Assembly (NCBI GenBank): GCA_934462945.1
Contig: CAKSJF010000025.1
Location: forward strand, 1 to 30,827
Source of the DNA: an uncultured Clostridia bacterium
GTDB lineage: Bacteria > Bacillota > Clostridia > UBA1381
Reading direction: 5' to 3'
DNA length: 30,827 nt
The notes under the pieces are model-generated. The model saw nothing but the letters and a program-made list of their open reading frames with translations, had not been told where the DNA came from and did not search any database. Positions 7,750 through 16,114 of this stretch are shown here, piece after piece (position 1 is the first letter of the stretch; each line of letters starts with the position of its first letter). A program made the position numbers and the translations under genes.

Positions 7750-9331
7750 AATTTTCTTGATTTCTTCGGTATGCCGATGGACTTTTTCCGGTGAATTTTT
7801 TAAAGTTCCGGCAGAAATGTCCCTGATCGTCATAGCCGACTCTTTTCGCCACTTCATGAATACTCATGTTTGTATGAATCAGGCATCTCTGTGCCTCCTC
7901 CATCCGGACATCATTCACGTAATCCATATAGTTTCTTCCTGCATACTCCTTAAACATATGTGCAAAGTACCGGGAGCTGAAATAAAACCGTTTCGACACC
8001 GCCTCAAGCGAGAGATTCTTGGAAAGATTTTCTGCAATGTAGCTTTTCACATTTTCAATCAGAATCTTGTTTTTATCCGTTCTGTCCATTTTTAAGACGT
8101 CCTCCAGTTCTTTCAGCTTTCTGATCAGATTCTCCCGTACATCCCTCATGCTTTGAAAATCCTGCTCTTTTTTTAGCCAATGCTGCAGCGGCATAGCGTC
8201 CGGATTTAAGGTATGCAGCTTTTTTACACAGGCAATCAGCAGACTGTCACAAATACTTTTCATGTTTTCAGCAGATAAATTTGCTTGCTTTGATACCTCA
8301 TCAAAATATGTCCCGACCGCCGCTTCAAGCCGTTCCTTTTTCTCTGTCCCGGTAACCGCAATTTTCTCTAACAGTTTTTTCTCCAAATCAACCGGATAGG
8401 AATAGGTCAGATGCATATCTTCAAAATTTAACATTTCATCCTTTAAATAAAATGCGCAATGCTCGCATGCTATACGTGCCTGCCGGTAGGATTCAAAGAG
8501 ATTGGTGATCGGCTTGGTTATCTTTCCAATTCCCACCGCAATCCGAATGCCGAGCATATCCTGCAAAGAGGCTCTGCATTGGCTGATTCTGCTGATGTCC
8601 TCCTGATTGTTCATTCCAAAAAGAAATGCCGCTGCTGCATGAATTCCCGGATCAAATGCACATCCTCTTCCCTCTAACATTTCATTTAAAATATTATCTA
8701 TGGCAAAGTAGAGAATGGATAAATCCTCCTCCAGATTCCACAGCCGGTTTTCATTCTGTCCGATCACTCTTACGCAGAAGCACACTCCCCATTCCGGAAG
8801 TGTTTCCGCCTGAATCAGACGCAGAAATTCCGAAAGCTCCTCCCCGGAAAGCTCCCTGTTTTCACGGATCAGGAGCGAGGAATACATGTTTTTTGCATTT
8901 TTGGAATACAGATCAATATTCTTTGCATATTCCTGCTCAATTTTGTGTTTTGATCTCTCTTGATTAATCTTGTGAATCGCTTTTTGTACCGCAGAAACGA
9001 TTTCCTCAATCGTGACCGGCTTTAAAAGGTATTCCATCACGCCCAGGCGCACCGCTTTCTGTGCATATTCAAAATCGTCATATCCGCTGCACATAATCAC
9101 TTTGGTTTCCGGAAAAAGTTCAAGTGCCTGCTGTGTCAGCTCCAAGCCGTCGATCCCCGGCATCATAATATCTGTGATTAAAATGTCCGTATCCTTTTTC
9201 TTAAGCTGCTCCAATGCGTCCGCCGACTGGTCAAAAACATAGGTGGTATCAATTCCAAGCTCCTCCCAGTTGTAAAGACTTTGCATTGCCTTTGCAACGC
9301 CAATCTCATCATCTACAATCATCAGCTTCAT
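7748..9331 (-). CDS. Two-component response regulator, AraC-type output (YesN-like)
   Basis: Protein of 527 residues. Residues 2-118 are a receiver domain with acidic residues D7/D8, the phospho-acceptor aspartate D54 in LITDIMMPGIDG, the CSGYDDFEYAQKAVRLG helix and the KPV lysine near residue 104. Residues about 120-420 are a helical linker typical of YesN regulators. Residues about 430-527 hold two helix-turn-helix motifs of the AraC family, with ISIHEVAKRVGYDDQGHF-like second motif and F.K..G.SPSAYR ending. It overlaps the kinase stop codon by ATGA, so the two are translationally coupled. It should bind DNA upstream of sugar-use genes after phosphorylation. The shared motif in this operon's own promoter and in the transporter promoter are its likely targets. 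Confidence 0.95.
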   Translation of the reverse strand: MKLMIVDDEIGVAKAMQSLYNWEELGIDTTYVFDQSADALEQLKKKDTDILITDIMMPGIDGLELTQQALELFPETKVIMCSGYDDFEYAQKAVRLGVMEYLLKPVTIEEIVSAVQKAIHKINQERSKHKIEQEYAKNIDLYSKNAKNMYSSLLIRENRELSGEELSEFLRLIQAETLPEWGVCFCVRVIGQNENRLWNLEEDLSILYFAIDNILNEMLEGRGCAFDPGIHAAAAFLFGMNNQEDISRISQCRASLQDMLGIRIAVGIGKITKPITNLFESYRQARIACEHCAFYLKDEMLNFEDMHLTYSYPVDLEKKLLEKIAVTGTEKKERLEAAVGTYFDEVSKQANLSAENMKSICDSLLIACVKKLHTLNPDAMPLQHWLKKEQDFQSMRDVRENLIRKLKELEDVLKMDRTDKNKILIENVKSYIAENLSKNLSLEAVSKRFYFSSRYFAHMFKEYAGRNYMDYVNDVRMEEAQRCLIHTNMSIHEVAKRVGYDDQGHFCRNFKKFTGKSPSAYRRNQEN

Positions 9332-11127
9332 TCTTCATCCTCCCCGCCTGCTTCATCTTGCATGGACATTTCTCCTGCCGGAAGGGTAATCCGGATTCCC
9401 GCTCCCTGGTATTGGTTCGTATAGAATTCGATATCTCCCCGTCCCTTATAATAAATCTTAATTCTTGTGTAAATGTTTCTAAGCGCAAAACTGGATTTTA
9501 AATTTTCGGTCTTTTCATTATTCTTCACATAGCTTGTCACCGCCGAAACATCCATCCCGACTCCGTTGTCCTCCACCGAAAAGACAATATTTTCGCCCTC
9601 CCGTTTTCCGCAGACACGCACAAAGGCATCATGATCCTTCGTAAACACACCGTGCACAATCGCATTCTCCACCAATGGCTGAAGGAGAAGCTTGGGAAGC
9701 CGAAAAGCATACAACTCCTGTTCTACATCAATCAAACAGGAAATTTTATTCTTATAGCGGTACTTTTCAATCCCTATGTAATTTTCAATATGCTGAATTT
9801 CTTTTTCTACCGTTGTAATGTCATCCCCCTTATTTAATGCCAGCCGGAAATAAGTTGAAAGACGCTTGATCATATCCATACTTCCTGCTTTGTCCTCGCA
9901 TGCCACCTTCCAGTAGATGGAATCCAGTGTATTATACAGGAAATGAGAATTGATCTGCTGCTGTAAGGCACGCAGCTGCGCCTTGGATTCTTCCTCACTT
10001 TTTATGCGGATTTGTCTGGTTAAAAGATCTATGTCTTTCAGCATCACGTTATAGCTTCTTGCCAAATATCCGATTTCGTCATTACGCTCAATTTCCGCGC
10101 CCTCATAAAGACTTCTCTTATGATTTCCGGTTTTTCGCATTGCGTTGCTGAGCCTGGTAAGCGGGATTGTGATATTCATAAGCACAAGCACCATTAATGC
10201 CGCGGCAACTATAATTCCGGTAAAAACTGCCGTTGCAATTCCGTTTTTCACAATACCGATCCGGCCGGCAAGCTCTGTTTCCTCAATCACAGCAATGATG
10301 TCCCAGCCGGTGATTTCCACCTTTACTTTTAAAAGATAGCATTTCTTTCCATTGTATGTAAGCTTAGAATGCGTGTTTTCTTCTGCTTCGGCTGCCTCCA
10401 AAAACTCTGCACATTCCTTCTGCAAATTATCTCCGGCAACCAGAATGCGGTTTTCCTCGTCCAACACAAATTTTCTGACGCCATTTCCAAGATTTAAATT
10501 GTCCAGTTCCGTCTGAAAATAGTTCAGATTAATATTCATAATCAGAAGTCCGGTCTCCTCGCCGAATTTACTGGTGGTAAACTTCATAAAACCGAGGGAT
10601 TCCTTATGATTATTCACAAAAAGCTCATTCCGGTAAGGCGGATACCAGATTGCAAATATCCGGTTTTTCTTTGCCAGCTGATACCACTCGGTATTTTTAT
10701 AATCTGCGTTCCGATTCATCACATTCTGCAATTCACAAAAAATCTGTCCGTCATTCCGGATAAAAATAAAGCTGTCAATAATATTGGAGTAGGTGGCTCT
10801 CGTGCTGTTAAACAGTCCGGCGATCGTATTAAAGTCTGTTAAATCAAACGCATGGGAATCCTTTGCAGCAATTGTTTTAAAGCTTGCATTAAGCTCTATT
10901 TCCGCATAAATATCATAAATTTTAGAAATCTCATCATCCAGCTTTCCGGACACCTGATCCATTGCCGTTTCAACCTGCCGGATAGAATTTTCCACTGCTG
11001 CCATTTTAAAATTCCGATAAGAAACACCGCTGATCAAACCAACTGTAACAATACTAACCAAAATTGCAACCACTGCCGTCTTAAACGTCAGACCTCCTTT
11101 TCCAAAACGTTTTTTTCCGACCTGCAC
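9328..11127 (-). CDS. Membrane sensor histidine kinase (YesM-like, HPK7/LytS-type)
   Basis: Protein of 599 residues from GTG at 11127. The longer frame from TTG at 11151 is rejected because AAAGGAGGGG lies inside it, 7 bases before the GTG. Membrane segment 1 is at about residues 14-36, an extracellular sensor region spans about 40-290, membrane segment 2 about 294-318, a HAMP linker about 318-370, then the His_kinase domain with the phospho-histidine H395 in QQINSHFLYNTLDSIYW, and an ATPase domain with N-box LVENAIVHG (around 487) and G-box DNGVGM (520-525). The residue before the histidine is Ser where Pro is usual (QINPHFLYN). Paired with the downstream regulator, it presumably senses an external sugar or a sugar-loaded binding protein. 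Confidence 0.94.
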   Translation of the reverse strand: MQVGKKRFGKGGLTFKTAVVAILVSIVTVGLISGVSYRNFKMAAVENSIRQVETAMDQVSGKLDDEISKIYDIYAEIELNASFKTIAAKDSHAFDLTDFNTIAGLFNSTRATYSNIIDSFIFIRNDGQIFCELQNVMNRNADYKNTEWYQLAKKNRIFAIWYPPYRNELFVNNHKESLGFMKFTTSKFGEETGLLIMNINLNYFQTELDNLNLGNGVRKFVLDEENRILVAGDNLQKECAEFLEAAEAEENTHSKLTYNGKKCYLLKVKVEITGWDIIAVIEETELAGRIGIVKNGIATAVFTGIIVAAALMVLVLMNITIPLTRLSNAMRKTGNHKRSLYEGAEIERNDEIGYLARSYNVMLKDIDLLTRQIRIKSEEESKAQLRALQQQINSHFLYNTLDSIYWKVACEDKAGSMDMIKRLSTYFRLALNKGDDITTVEKEIQHIENYIGIEKYRYKNKISCLIDVEQELYAFRLPKLLLQPLVENAIVHGVFTKDHDAFVRVCGKREGENIVFSVEDNGVGMDVSAVTSYVKNNEKTENLKSSFALRNIYTRIKIYYKGRGDIEFYTNQYQGAGIRITLPAGEMSMQDEAGGEDEE

Positions 11128-11164
11128 GCACCAACCCCTCCTTTTATACAATCGTTTTTTAGTT

Positions 11165-11205
11165 ATTGTATCATATTGTTCGTGTTTTTTCTATGGAAAT
11201 TTGTA
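11165..11205 (-). promoter_or_regulatory. Promoter and candidate activator site for the kinase/regulator operon
   Basis: On the minus strand a TACAAT -10 box lies at 11170-11165 and TACAAATTTCCATA at 11205-11192, 21 bases further upstream. This repeats the arrangement at 7632-7672: 12 of 14 motif bases match, the spacing is identical, and about 13 of the 21 intervening bases also match, including an AC-CGAA block. A related ATACGAATC lies further upstream near 11215-11228. It suggests autoactivation by the response regulator. Confidence 0.55.
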
Positions 11206-11247
11206 CAATAAATTTGAAGATTCGTATTTTTGCACAACACGAAAAAA

Positions 11248-12000
11248 TCATTCCATAACAGTATCCGAGCCCAGTTTCTGCCTATTTCGATACTGTGTCG
11301 GCGACATGCCGGTCTTTTTTCTGAAATAAATGCTAAACCCGTTATAATCAGAAAATCCCGCCTTTCCGGCAATTGCCGTGACGGAAAGACTGCTTGTTTT
11401 CAACAACCTTTTCGCATACGACATTCTCAGCTTCAAAACATATGCATGCACGCTTGTACCGGTGACATTTTTAAACAGGTGGCAAAGCGTTGACACCGAG
11501 CAGGAGCATGCCCCTGCAATATCCTCATTTTTGATCGGATGATAAAAGTTTCTTTGAATATATTTTATAAACCGGTTCACCATTTCATTTTCCGATGTTT
11601 CATTCTCGGTTTCCGGGCAAAGCAGCGCCAGATACTGCAGCATAGCGCACAACGGATTGATGATTGCCTTGATTTTTTCTTCGCTCAGCGTGCAAGTCTC
11701 CCCCTTGCTTACACAAACCGTTCCGCCGTCCTGCAATGGAAAAACAAATTCCTCCACCCCTTTCGGACACCTTCTTTTTTGAAACGTTCCGGAAAATTGC
11801 CCGCTCCTATGTATCCTGATACAATTGTTCCATTCGTGATCATCACTCTTAACCAAAAGACACTTTGGATTCTGATGGATGTTAAACTCCAGGAGCGGCA
11901 GCATATATTCCGCAAAATCGGTATGGATTGAAACATACAAGCCTTCGTCATTTAAGTTATAAAGATAGTTCTTAATCGTGTCTAAAAGCCACTGTAACAT
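11248..12000 (-). CDS. AraC-family transcriptional regulator
   Basis: Protein of 250 residues. Residues 1-130 form a ligand-sensing region with a Cys-rich PKGVEEFVFPLQDGGTVCVSKG segment that weakly recalls PocR-type sensory domains; I am not certain of the family. Residues about 140-240 are a clear AraC DNA-binding domain: the first helix-turn-helix NEDIAGACSCSVSTLCHLFKNVTG and the second SVTAIAGKAGFSDYNGFSIYFRKKTGMSPTQYR. GGGGAG stands 10 bases before the ATG. It is divergent from an FAD-dependent oxidoreductase gene with 125 bases between, and two 21-bp-spaced direct repeats lie in that gap. It most likely activates the oxidoreductase and represses itself. It also lies upstream of the kinase gene on the same strand, separated by about 120 bases. 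Confidence 0.92.
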   Translation of the reverse strand: MLQWLLDTIKNYLYNLNDEGLYVSIHTDFAEYMLPLLEFNIHQNPKCLLVKSDDHEWNNCIRIHRSGQFSGTFQKRRCPKGVEEFVFPLQDGGTVCVSKGETCTLSEEKIKAIINPLCAMLQYLALLCPETENETSENEMVNRFIKYIQRNFYHPIKNEDIAGACSCSVSTLCHLFKNVTGTSVHAYVLKLRMSYAKRLLKTSSLSVTAIAGKAGFSDYNGFSIYFRKKTGMSPTQYRNRQKLGSDTVME

Positions 12001-12021
12001 ATTGCATCATCTCCCCACCAT

Positions 12022-12050
12022 ATTATAATATGGTTTTGCAGAAAAATCAA
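12022..12050 (-). promoter_or_regulatory. Promoter of the AraC regulator gene
   Basis: On the minus strand TTGATT (12050-12045), a 17-base spacer and a perfect TATAAT (12027-12022). The left direct repeat at 12034-12048 overlies this -35 and spacer, so a bound regulator would block its own gene. Confidence 0.6.
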
Positions 12051-12069
12051 TGCTTTTTGCAGGAAAATC
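12034..12069. promoter_or_regulatory. Candidate AraC operator: two direct repeats 21 bp apart
   Basis: TTTTGCAGAAAAATC at 12034-12048 and TTTTGCAGGAAAATC at 12055-12069 match at 14 of 15 positions and start exactly 21 bp apart, two helical turns. Two same-orientation half-sites at this distance are the classic arrangement for AraC-family binding. They lie between the divergent AraC and oxidoreductase genes, next to both promoters. Confidence 0.7.
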
Positions 12070-12081
12070 CATATAAAATAT

Positions 12082-12100
12082 TATAATCAGATGTTATACT
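12082..12100 (+). promoter_or_regulatory. Promoter -10 region of the FAD oxidoreductase gene
   Basis: Two possible -10 boxes, TATAAT at 12082-12087 and TATACT at 12095-12100, neither with a good -35 at 17 bases. The right-hand direct repeat (12055-12069) would lie over or next to the -35 in either case, which fits activation by a regulator bound at that place. AGGAGG follows at 12110-12115. Confidence 0.5.
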
Positions 12101-12125
12101 TCAAAGCATAGGAGGTTGAAAGCGT

Positions 12126-13388
12126 ATGAAAAGAAACACATTAAAAACAGAAGTATTGGTGATCGGCAGCGGGCCATCCGGAATTGCAGCTGCATACACC
12201 GCTGCTAAAAACGGCGCACAGATCACAATTGTGGAGCAGGGCGGAGATTTAGGCGGCATCTCCACCATGGGACTGATGAGTCATTGGACAGGAGATTGCG
12301 ACAGTCCCATCTATCATGAAATTTTGAAAAGAAGCGCCGTGAAAAACGACGGAGCGCAAAAAGGCAAAATTACGTCTGTAATTGATCCTGAAAAGCTGAA
12401 AATCGTCTATTTGGAAATGCTTTCAGAAGTTGGCGTTAAAATTATGCTTTATACATTTGCCTGTGATGTAATCATGGAGCATACGCGTATCCGGGGAGTT
12501 TCAGTAGTCAACAAGTCAGGCTTTACAGATATTGAAGCCGAGATTGTGATTGATGCGTCCGGTGACGGTGATATTGCATGGAAAAGCGGAGCGGATTATA
12601 TAAAAGGACGGGAATCAGACAACAAAATGCAGCCTGCCTCCATTATGTTTAAGGTGGGCGGTGTTGATTATGAAAAGGCTGTTTTTCCGGAATCCTTTGA
12701 AACACTGGTAGAAACAGAGAAGGGCGAGTTGCAAGCCTTGGCAAGACAAAAGCTCCCGTATCCGGCAGGTCATGTTTTGCTGTACCGCTCCACACTTCCG
12801 GGGGTGGTTACCTGCAATATGACAAATTGTATTGAGGTTGACGGAACAAAGGCGGAGGATCTGACGAAAGCCACCGTCACATGCCGAAATCAGCTTGAAG
12901 ATATCATAAACTTTCTGCGTGAATATGTACCGGGATATGAGCGCTGTTTTCTGATTAGTTCGGCATCCTTAATCGGAATCCGTGAAACAAGACATTTTCA
13001 AGGCGAATACACCCTAACGGAAAATGATATTCTGGAAGCAAGAGAATTTGATGATTACGTTGTACGGGGCGCTCATTTTAATTTTGACGTGCATAACATT
13101 TCCGGAGCAGGACTGGATCAGACCGGCGTCCAGCGCAATTTTAAGCAAACATTGGGATATACCATTCCATACCGGTGCTTAGTTCCGGAAAAAATTGAAG
13201 GTCTTTTGCTAAGCGGAAGAAATATATCCGGAACGCATATGGCACATTCCAGCTTCCGGGCAATGCCGATCTGCGCCGCAATCGGTCAGGCAGCAGGCGC
13301 AGCAGCTGCAATTGCTGTCAGGGAGCATTGCAAGGTCAGAAATGTGGATGCAAAAAACATCAGACAGCTGATTTTCGGATCGCTTTGA
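12126..13388 (+). CDS. FAD-dependent oxidoreductase (FAD_oxidored family), substrate unknown
   Basis: Protein of 420 residues. The dinucleotide-binding Rossmann fold opens it: VLVIGSGPSGIAAAYTAAKNG with glycines 14, 16 and 19, followed by the FAD-ribose acidic residue E37 in ITIVEQ. A GGISTMGLMSHW segment and a second acidic IVIDASGDGDIAWKSGADY motif around residues 140-160 are typical of this family. The C-terminal LLLSGRNISGTHMAHSSFRAMPICAAIGQAAGAAAA closes the FAD site. Similar proteins occur beside sugar-use genes in Clostridia, but no reaction is established from sequence. AGGAGG is 10 bases before the ATG. Transcribed alone, divergent from the AraC gene and probably under its control. 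No signal peptide, so cytoplasmic. Confidence 0.9.
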   Translation: MKRNTLKTEVLVIGSGPSGIAAAYTAAKNGAQITIVEQGGDLGGISTMGLMSHWTGDCDSPIYHEILKRSAVKNDGAQKGKITSVIDPEKLKIVYLEMLSEVGVKIMLYTFACDVIMEHTRIRGVSVVNKSGFTDIEAEIVIDASGDGDIAWKSGADYIKGRESDNKMQPASIMFKVGGVDYEKAVFPESFETLVETEKGELQALARQKLPYPAGHVLLYRSTLPGVVTCNMTNCIEVDGTKAEDLTKATVTCRNQLEDIINFLREYVPGYERCFLISSASLIGIRETRHFQGEYTLTENDILEAREFDDYVVRGAHFNFDVHNISGAGLDQTGVQRNFKQTLGYTIPYRCLVPEKIEGLLLSGRNISGTHMAHSSFRAMPICAAIGQAAGAAAAIAVREHCKVRNVDAKNIRQLIFGSL

Positions 13389-13463
13389 TCCTGACATATT
13401 CTGCTAATCTGTCAGTCAAACACTGCGGAATGTTCTCAAACAAATTTTGAATAAAACGTATTT

Positions 13464-13515
13464 TGGGGATGTCAAAAAAGGAACAAGGCGTTCTGCACTC
13501 TTTTTTGACACCCCA
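13464..13515. repeat. Long inverted repeat with 16 paired bases
   Basis: TGTCAAAAAAG (13470-13480) pairs with CTTTTTTGACA (13500-13510), extended across a one-base bulge at 13469 by TGGGG (13464-13468) with CCCCA (13511-13515). The 19-base loop holds a smaller GAAC/GTTC pair (13481-13484 with 13490-13493). It lies between two convergent genes and could end transcription from both sides, but no T-run follows the stem; a dispersed palindromic repeat is the alternative. The other bases between 13389 and 13526 show nothing. Confidence 0.65.
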
Positions 13516-13526
13516 TCTGTAATCAT

Positions 13527-13961
13527 TTACTCACTCAAAAACCGCGTTACAATTCCCCGGAATGGGGTTACGACCATGATACCGGCGGCGAGGGCTAAGG
13601 CAATCCGGATGGTTGCGGCTCCGTTTTGAAAAAAAACATCCGGATCTCCGGTCATTGCTCCGAGCATAGTCTGATACAGCTTTCCGCCCGGCACAAGCGG
13701 AATCAGCGCCGGCGCAAGATAGACGGTAACCGGTGTTTTCAGGATTCTTGCCGCGCATTCTGCATAAACCGTCAGAAACACAGAGCAAAAAAGATATGCT
13801 AAAAAATCGCCGCAGCTGCCATACAAAAGCTCAAACAAAATCCCGGAAAAAAACCCTCCCAGGGCGGCAAACAACAGCTTTTTCCCTTTCAGGTTGAAAA
13901 TTGCCCCAAAACCGAGTGCGCTGCAAAATGACATTGCCGCACGGATGATATGCTGATTCAT
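13527..13961 (-). CDS. Threonine/serine exporter small-subunit homologue (ThrE_2 / YjjB type)
   Basis: Protein of 144 residues, mostly membrane: about four hydrophobic segments. Characteristic features are an early FGAIFNLKGKKLLFAALGG segment, the VYLAPALIPLVPGGKLYQTMLGAM motif around residues 80-105 (the family's PG-LY-T element) and a hydrophobic tail. This half normally works with a larger YjjP-like ThrE subunit in amino-acid or dicarboxylate export. In many Clostridia the two genes are adjacent, but no partner is next to this one. GGGGAG lies 8 bases before the ATG, with a good promoter at 13986-14014. Confidence 0.85.
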   Translation of the reverse strand: MNQHIIRAAMSFCSALGFGAIFNLKGKKLLFAALGGFFSGILFELLYGSCGDFLAYLFCSVFLTVYAECAARILKTPVTVYLAPALIPLVPGGKLYQTMLGAMTGDPDVFFQNGAATIRIALALAAGIMVVTPFRGIVTRFLSE

Positions 13962-13985
13962 CTTCTCATCTCCCCTCTTTTTCTA

Positions 13986-14014
13986 ATCTTACCATACTCC
14001 GGCTTATTTTTCAA
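13986..14014 (-). promoter_or_regulatory. Promoter of the ThrE_2 gene
   Basis: On the minus strand TTGAAA (14014-14009), a 17-base spacer and TAAGAT (13991-13986), about 25 bases upstream of the start codon at 13961. Confidence 0.6.
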
Positions 14015-14074
14015 TCCCTTTTCCGAAATAAATTTTCCGCTTTTTGCTGATACTATATTTGTACAAAAAATCAC

Positions 14075-14088
14075 CGAACATAATTTCG
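14075..14088 (+). promoter_or_regulatory. LexA/DinR-like box upstream of uvrB
   Basis: CGAACATAATTTCG matches the Bacillus-type DinR box CGAACATATGTTCG at 12 of 14 positions and has a 5-bp inverted repeat CCGAA/TTCGG at 14074-14089. It ends 8 bases before the -35 box of the uvrBA promoter, where bound LexA could repress. Confidence 0.6.
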
Positions 14089-14096
14089 GATTTTTC

Positions 14097-14125
14097 TTGA
14101 CTTTTGTCAAATAATGTGTTATAAT
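14097..14125 (+). promoter_or_regulatory. Sigma-A promoter of the uvrB-uvrA operon
   Basis: TTGACT (14097-14102), a 17-base spacer and perfect TATAAT (14120-14125). Transcription should begin near 14132, so the upstream in-frame ATG at 14131 is not a usable start and uvrB starts at 14158. Confidence 0.85.
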
Positions 14126-14157
14126 AGCGAATGAAAACAATGTCGGAGGATAGAAGT

Positions 14158-16113
<1,956 letters not shown>

Positions 16114-16114
16114 A

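Noticed and set aside
11128..11151. TTG start for the sensor kinase
   Set aside because: The ribosome binding site AAAGGAGGGG lies inside this extension; GTG at 11127 fits it.
13447..13629. A 60-codon plus-strand open frame over the palindrome
   Set aside because: It runs through the inverted repeat and into the ThrE_2 gene on the other strand, has no ribosome binding site and no recognisable content.
14061..14080. A TACAAA…CGAA run upstream of uvrB that looks a little like the regulator motif of the transporter promoter
   Set aside because: Spacing to a -10 box differs, the TCCATA half is absent, and the region is better explained by the LexA-like box and the uvrB promoter.
14131..14157. 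An upstream ATG giving UvrB nine extra residues
   Set aside because: It lies at the expected transcription start; the ATG at 14158 has GGAGG at 8 bases.
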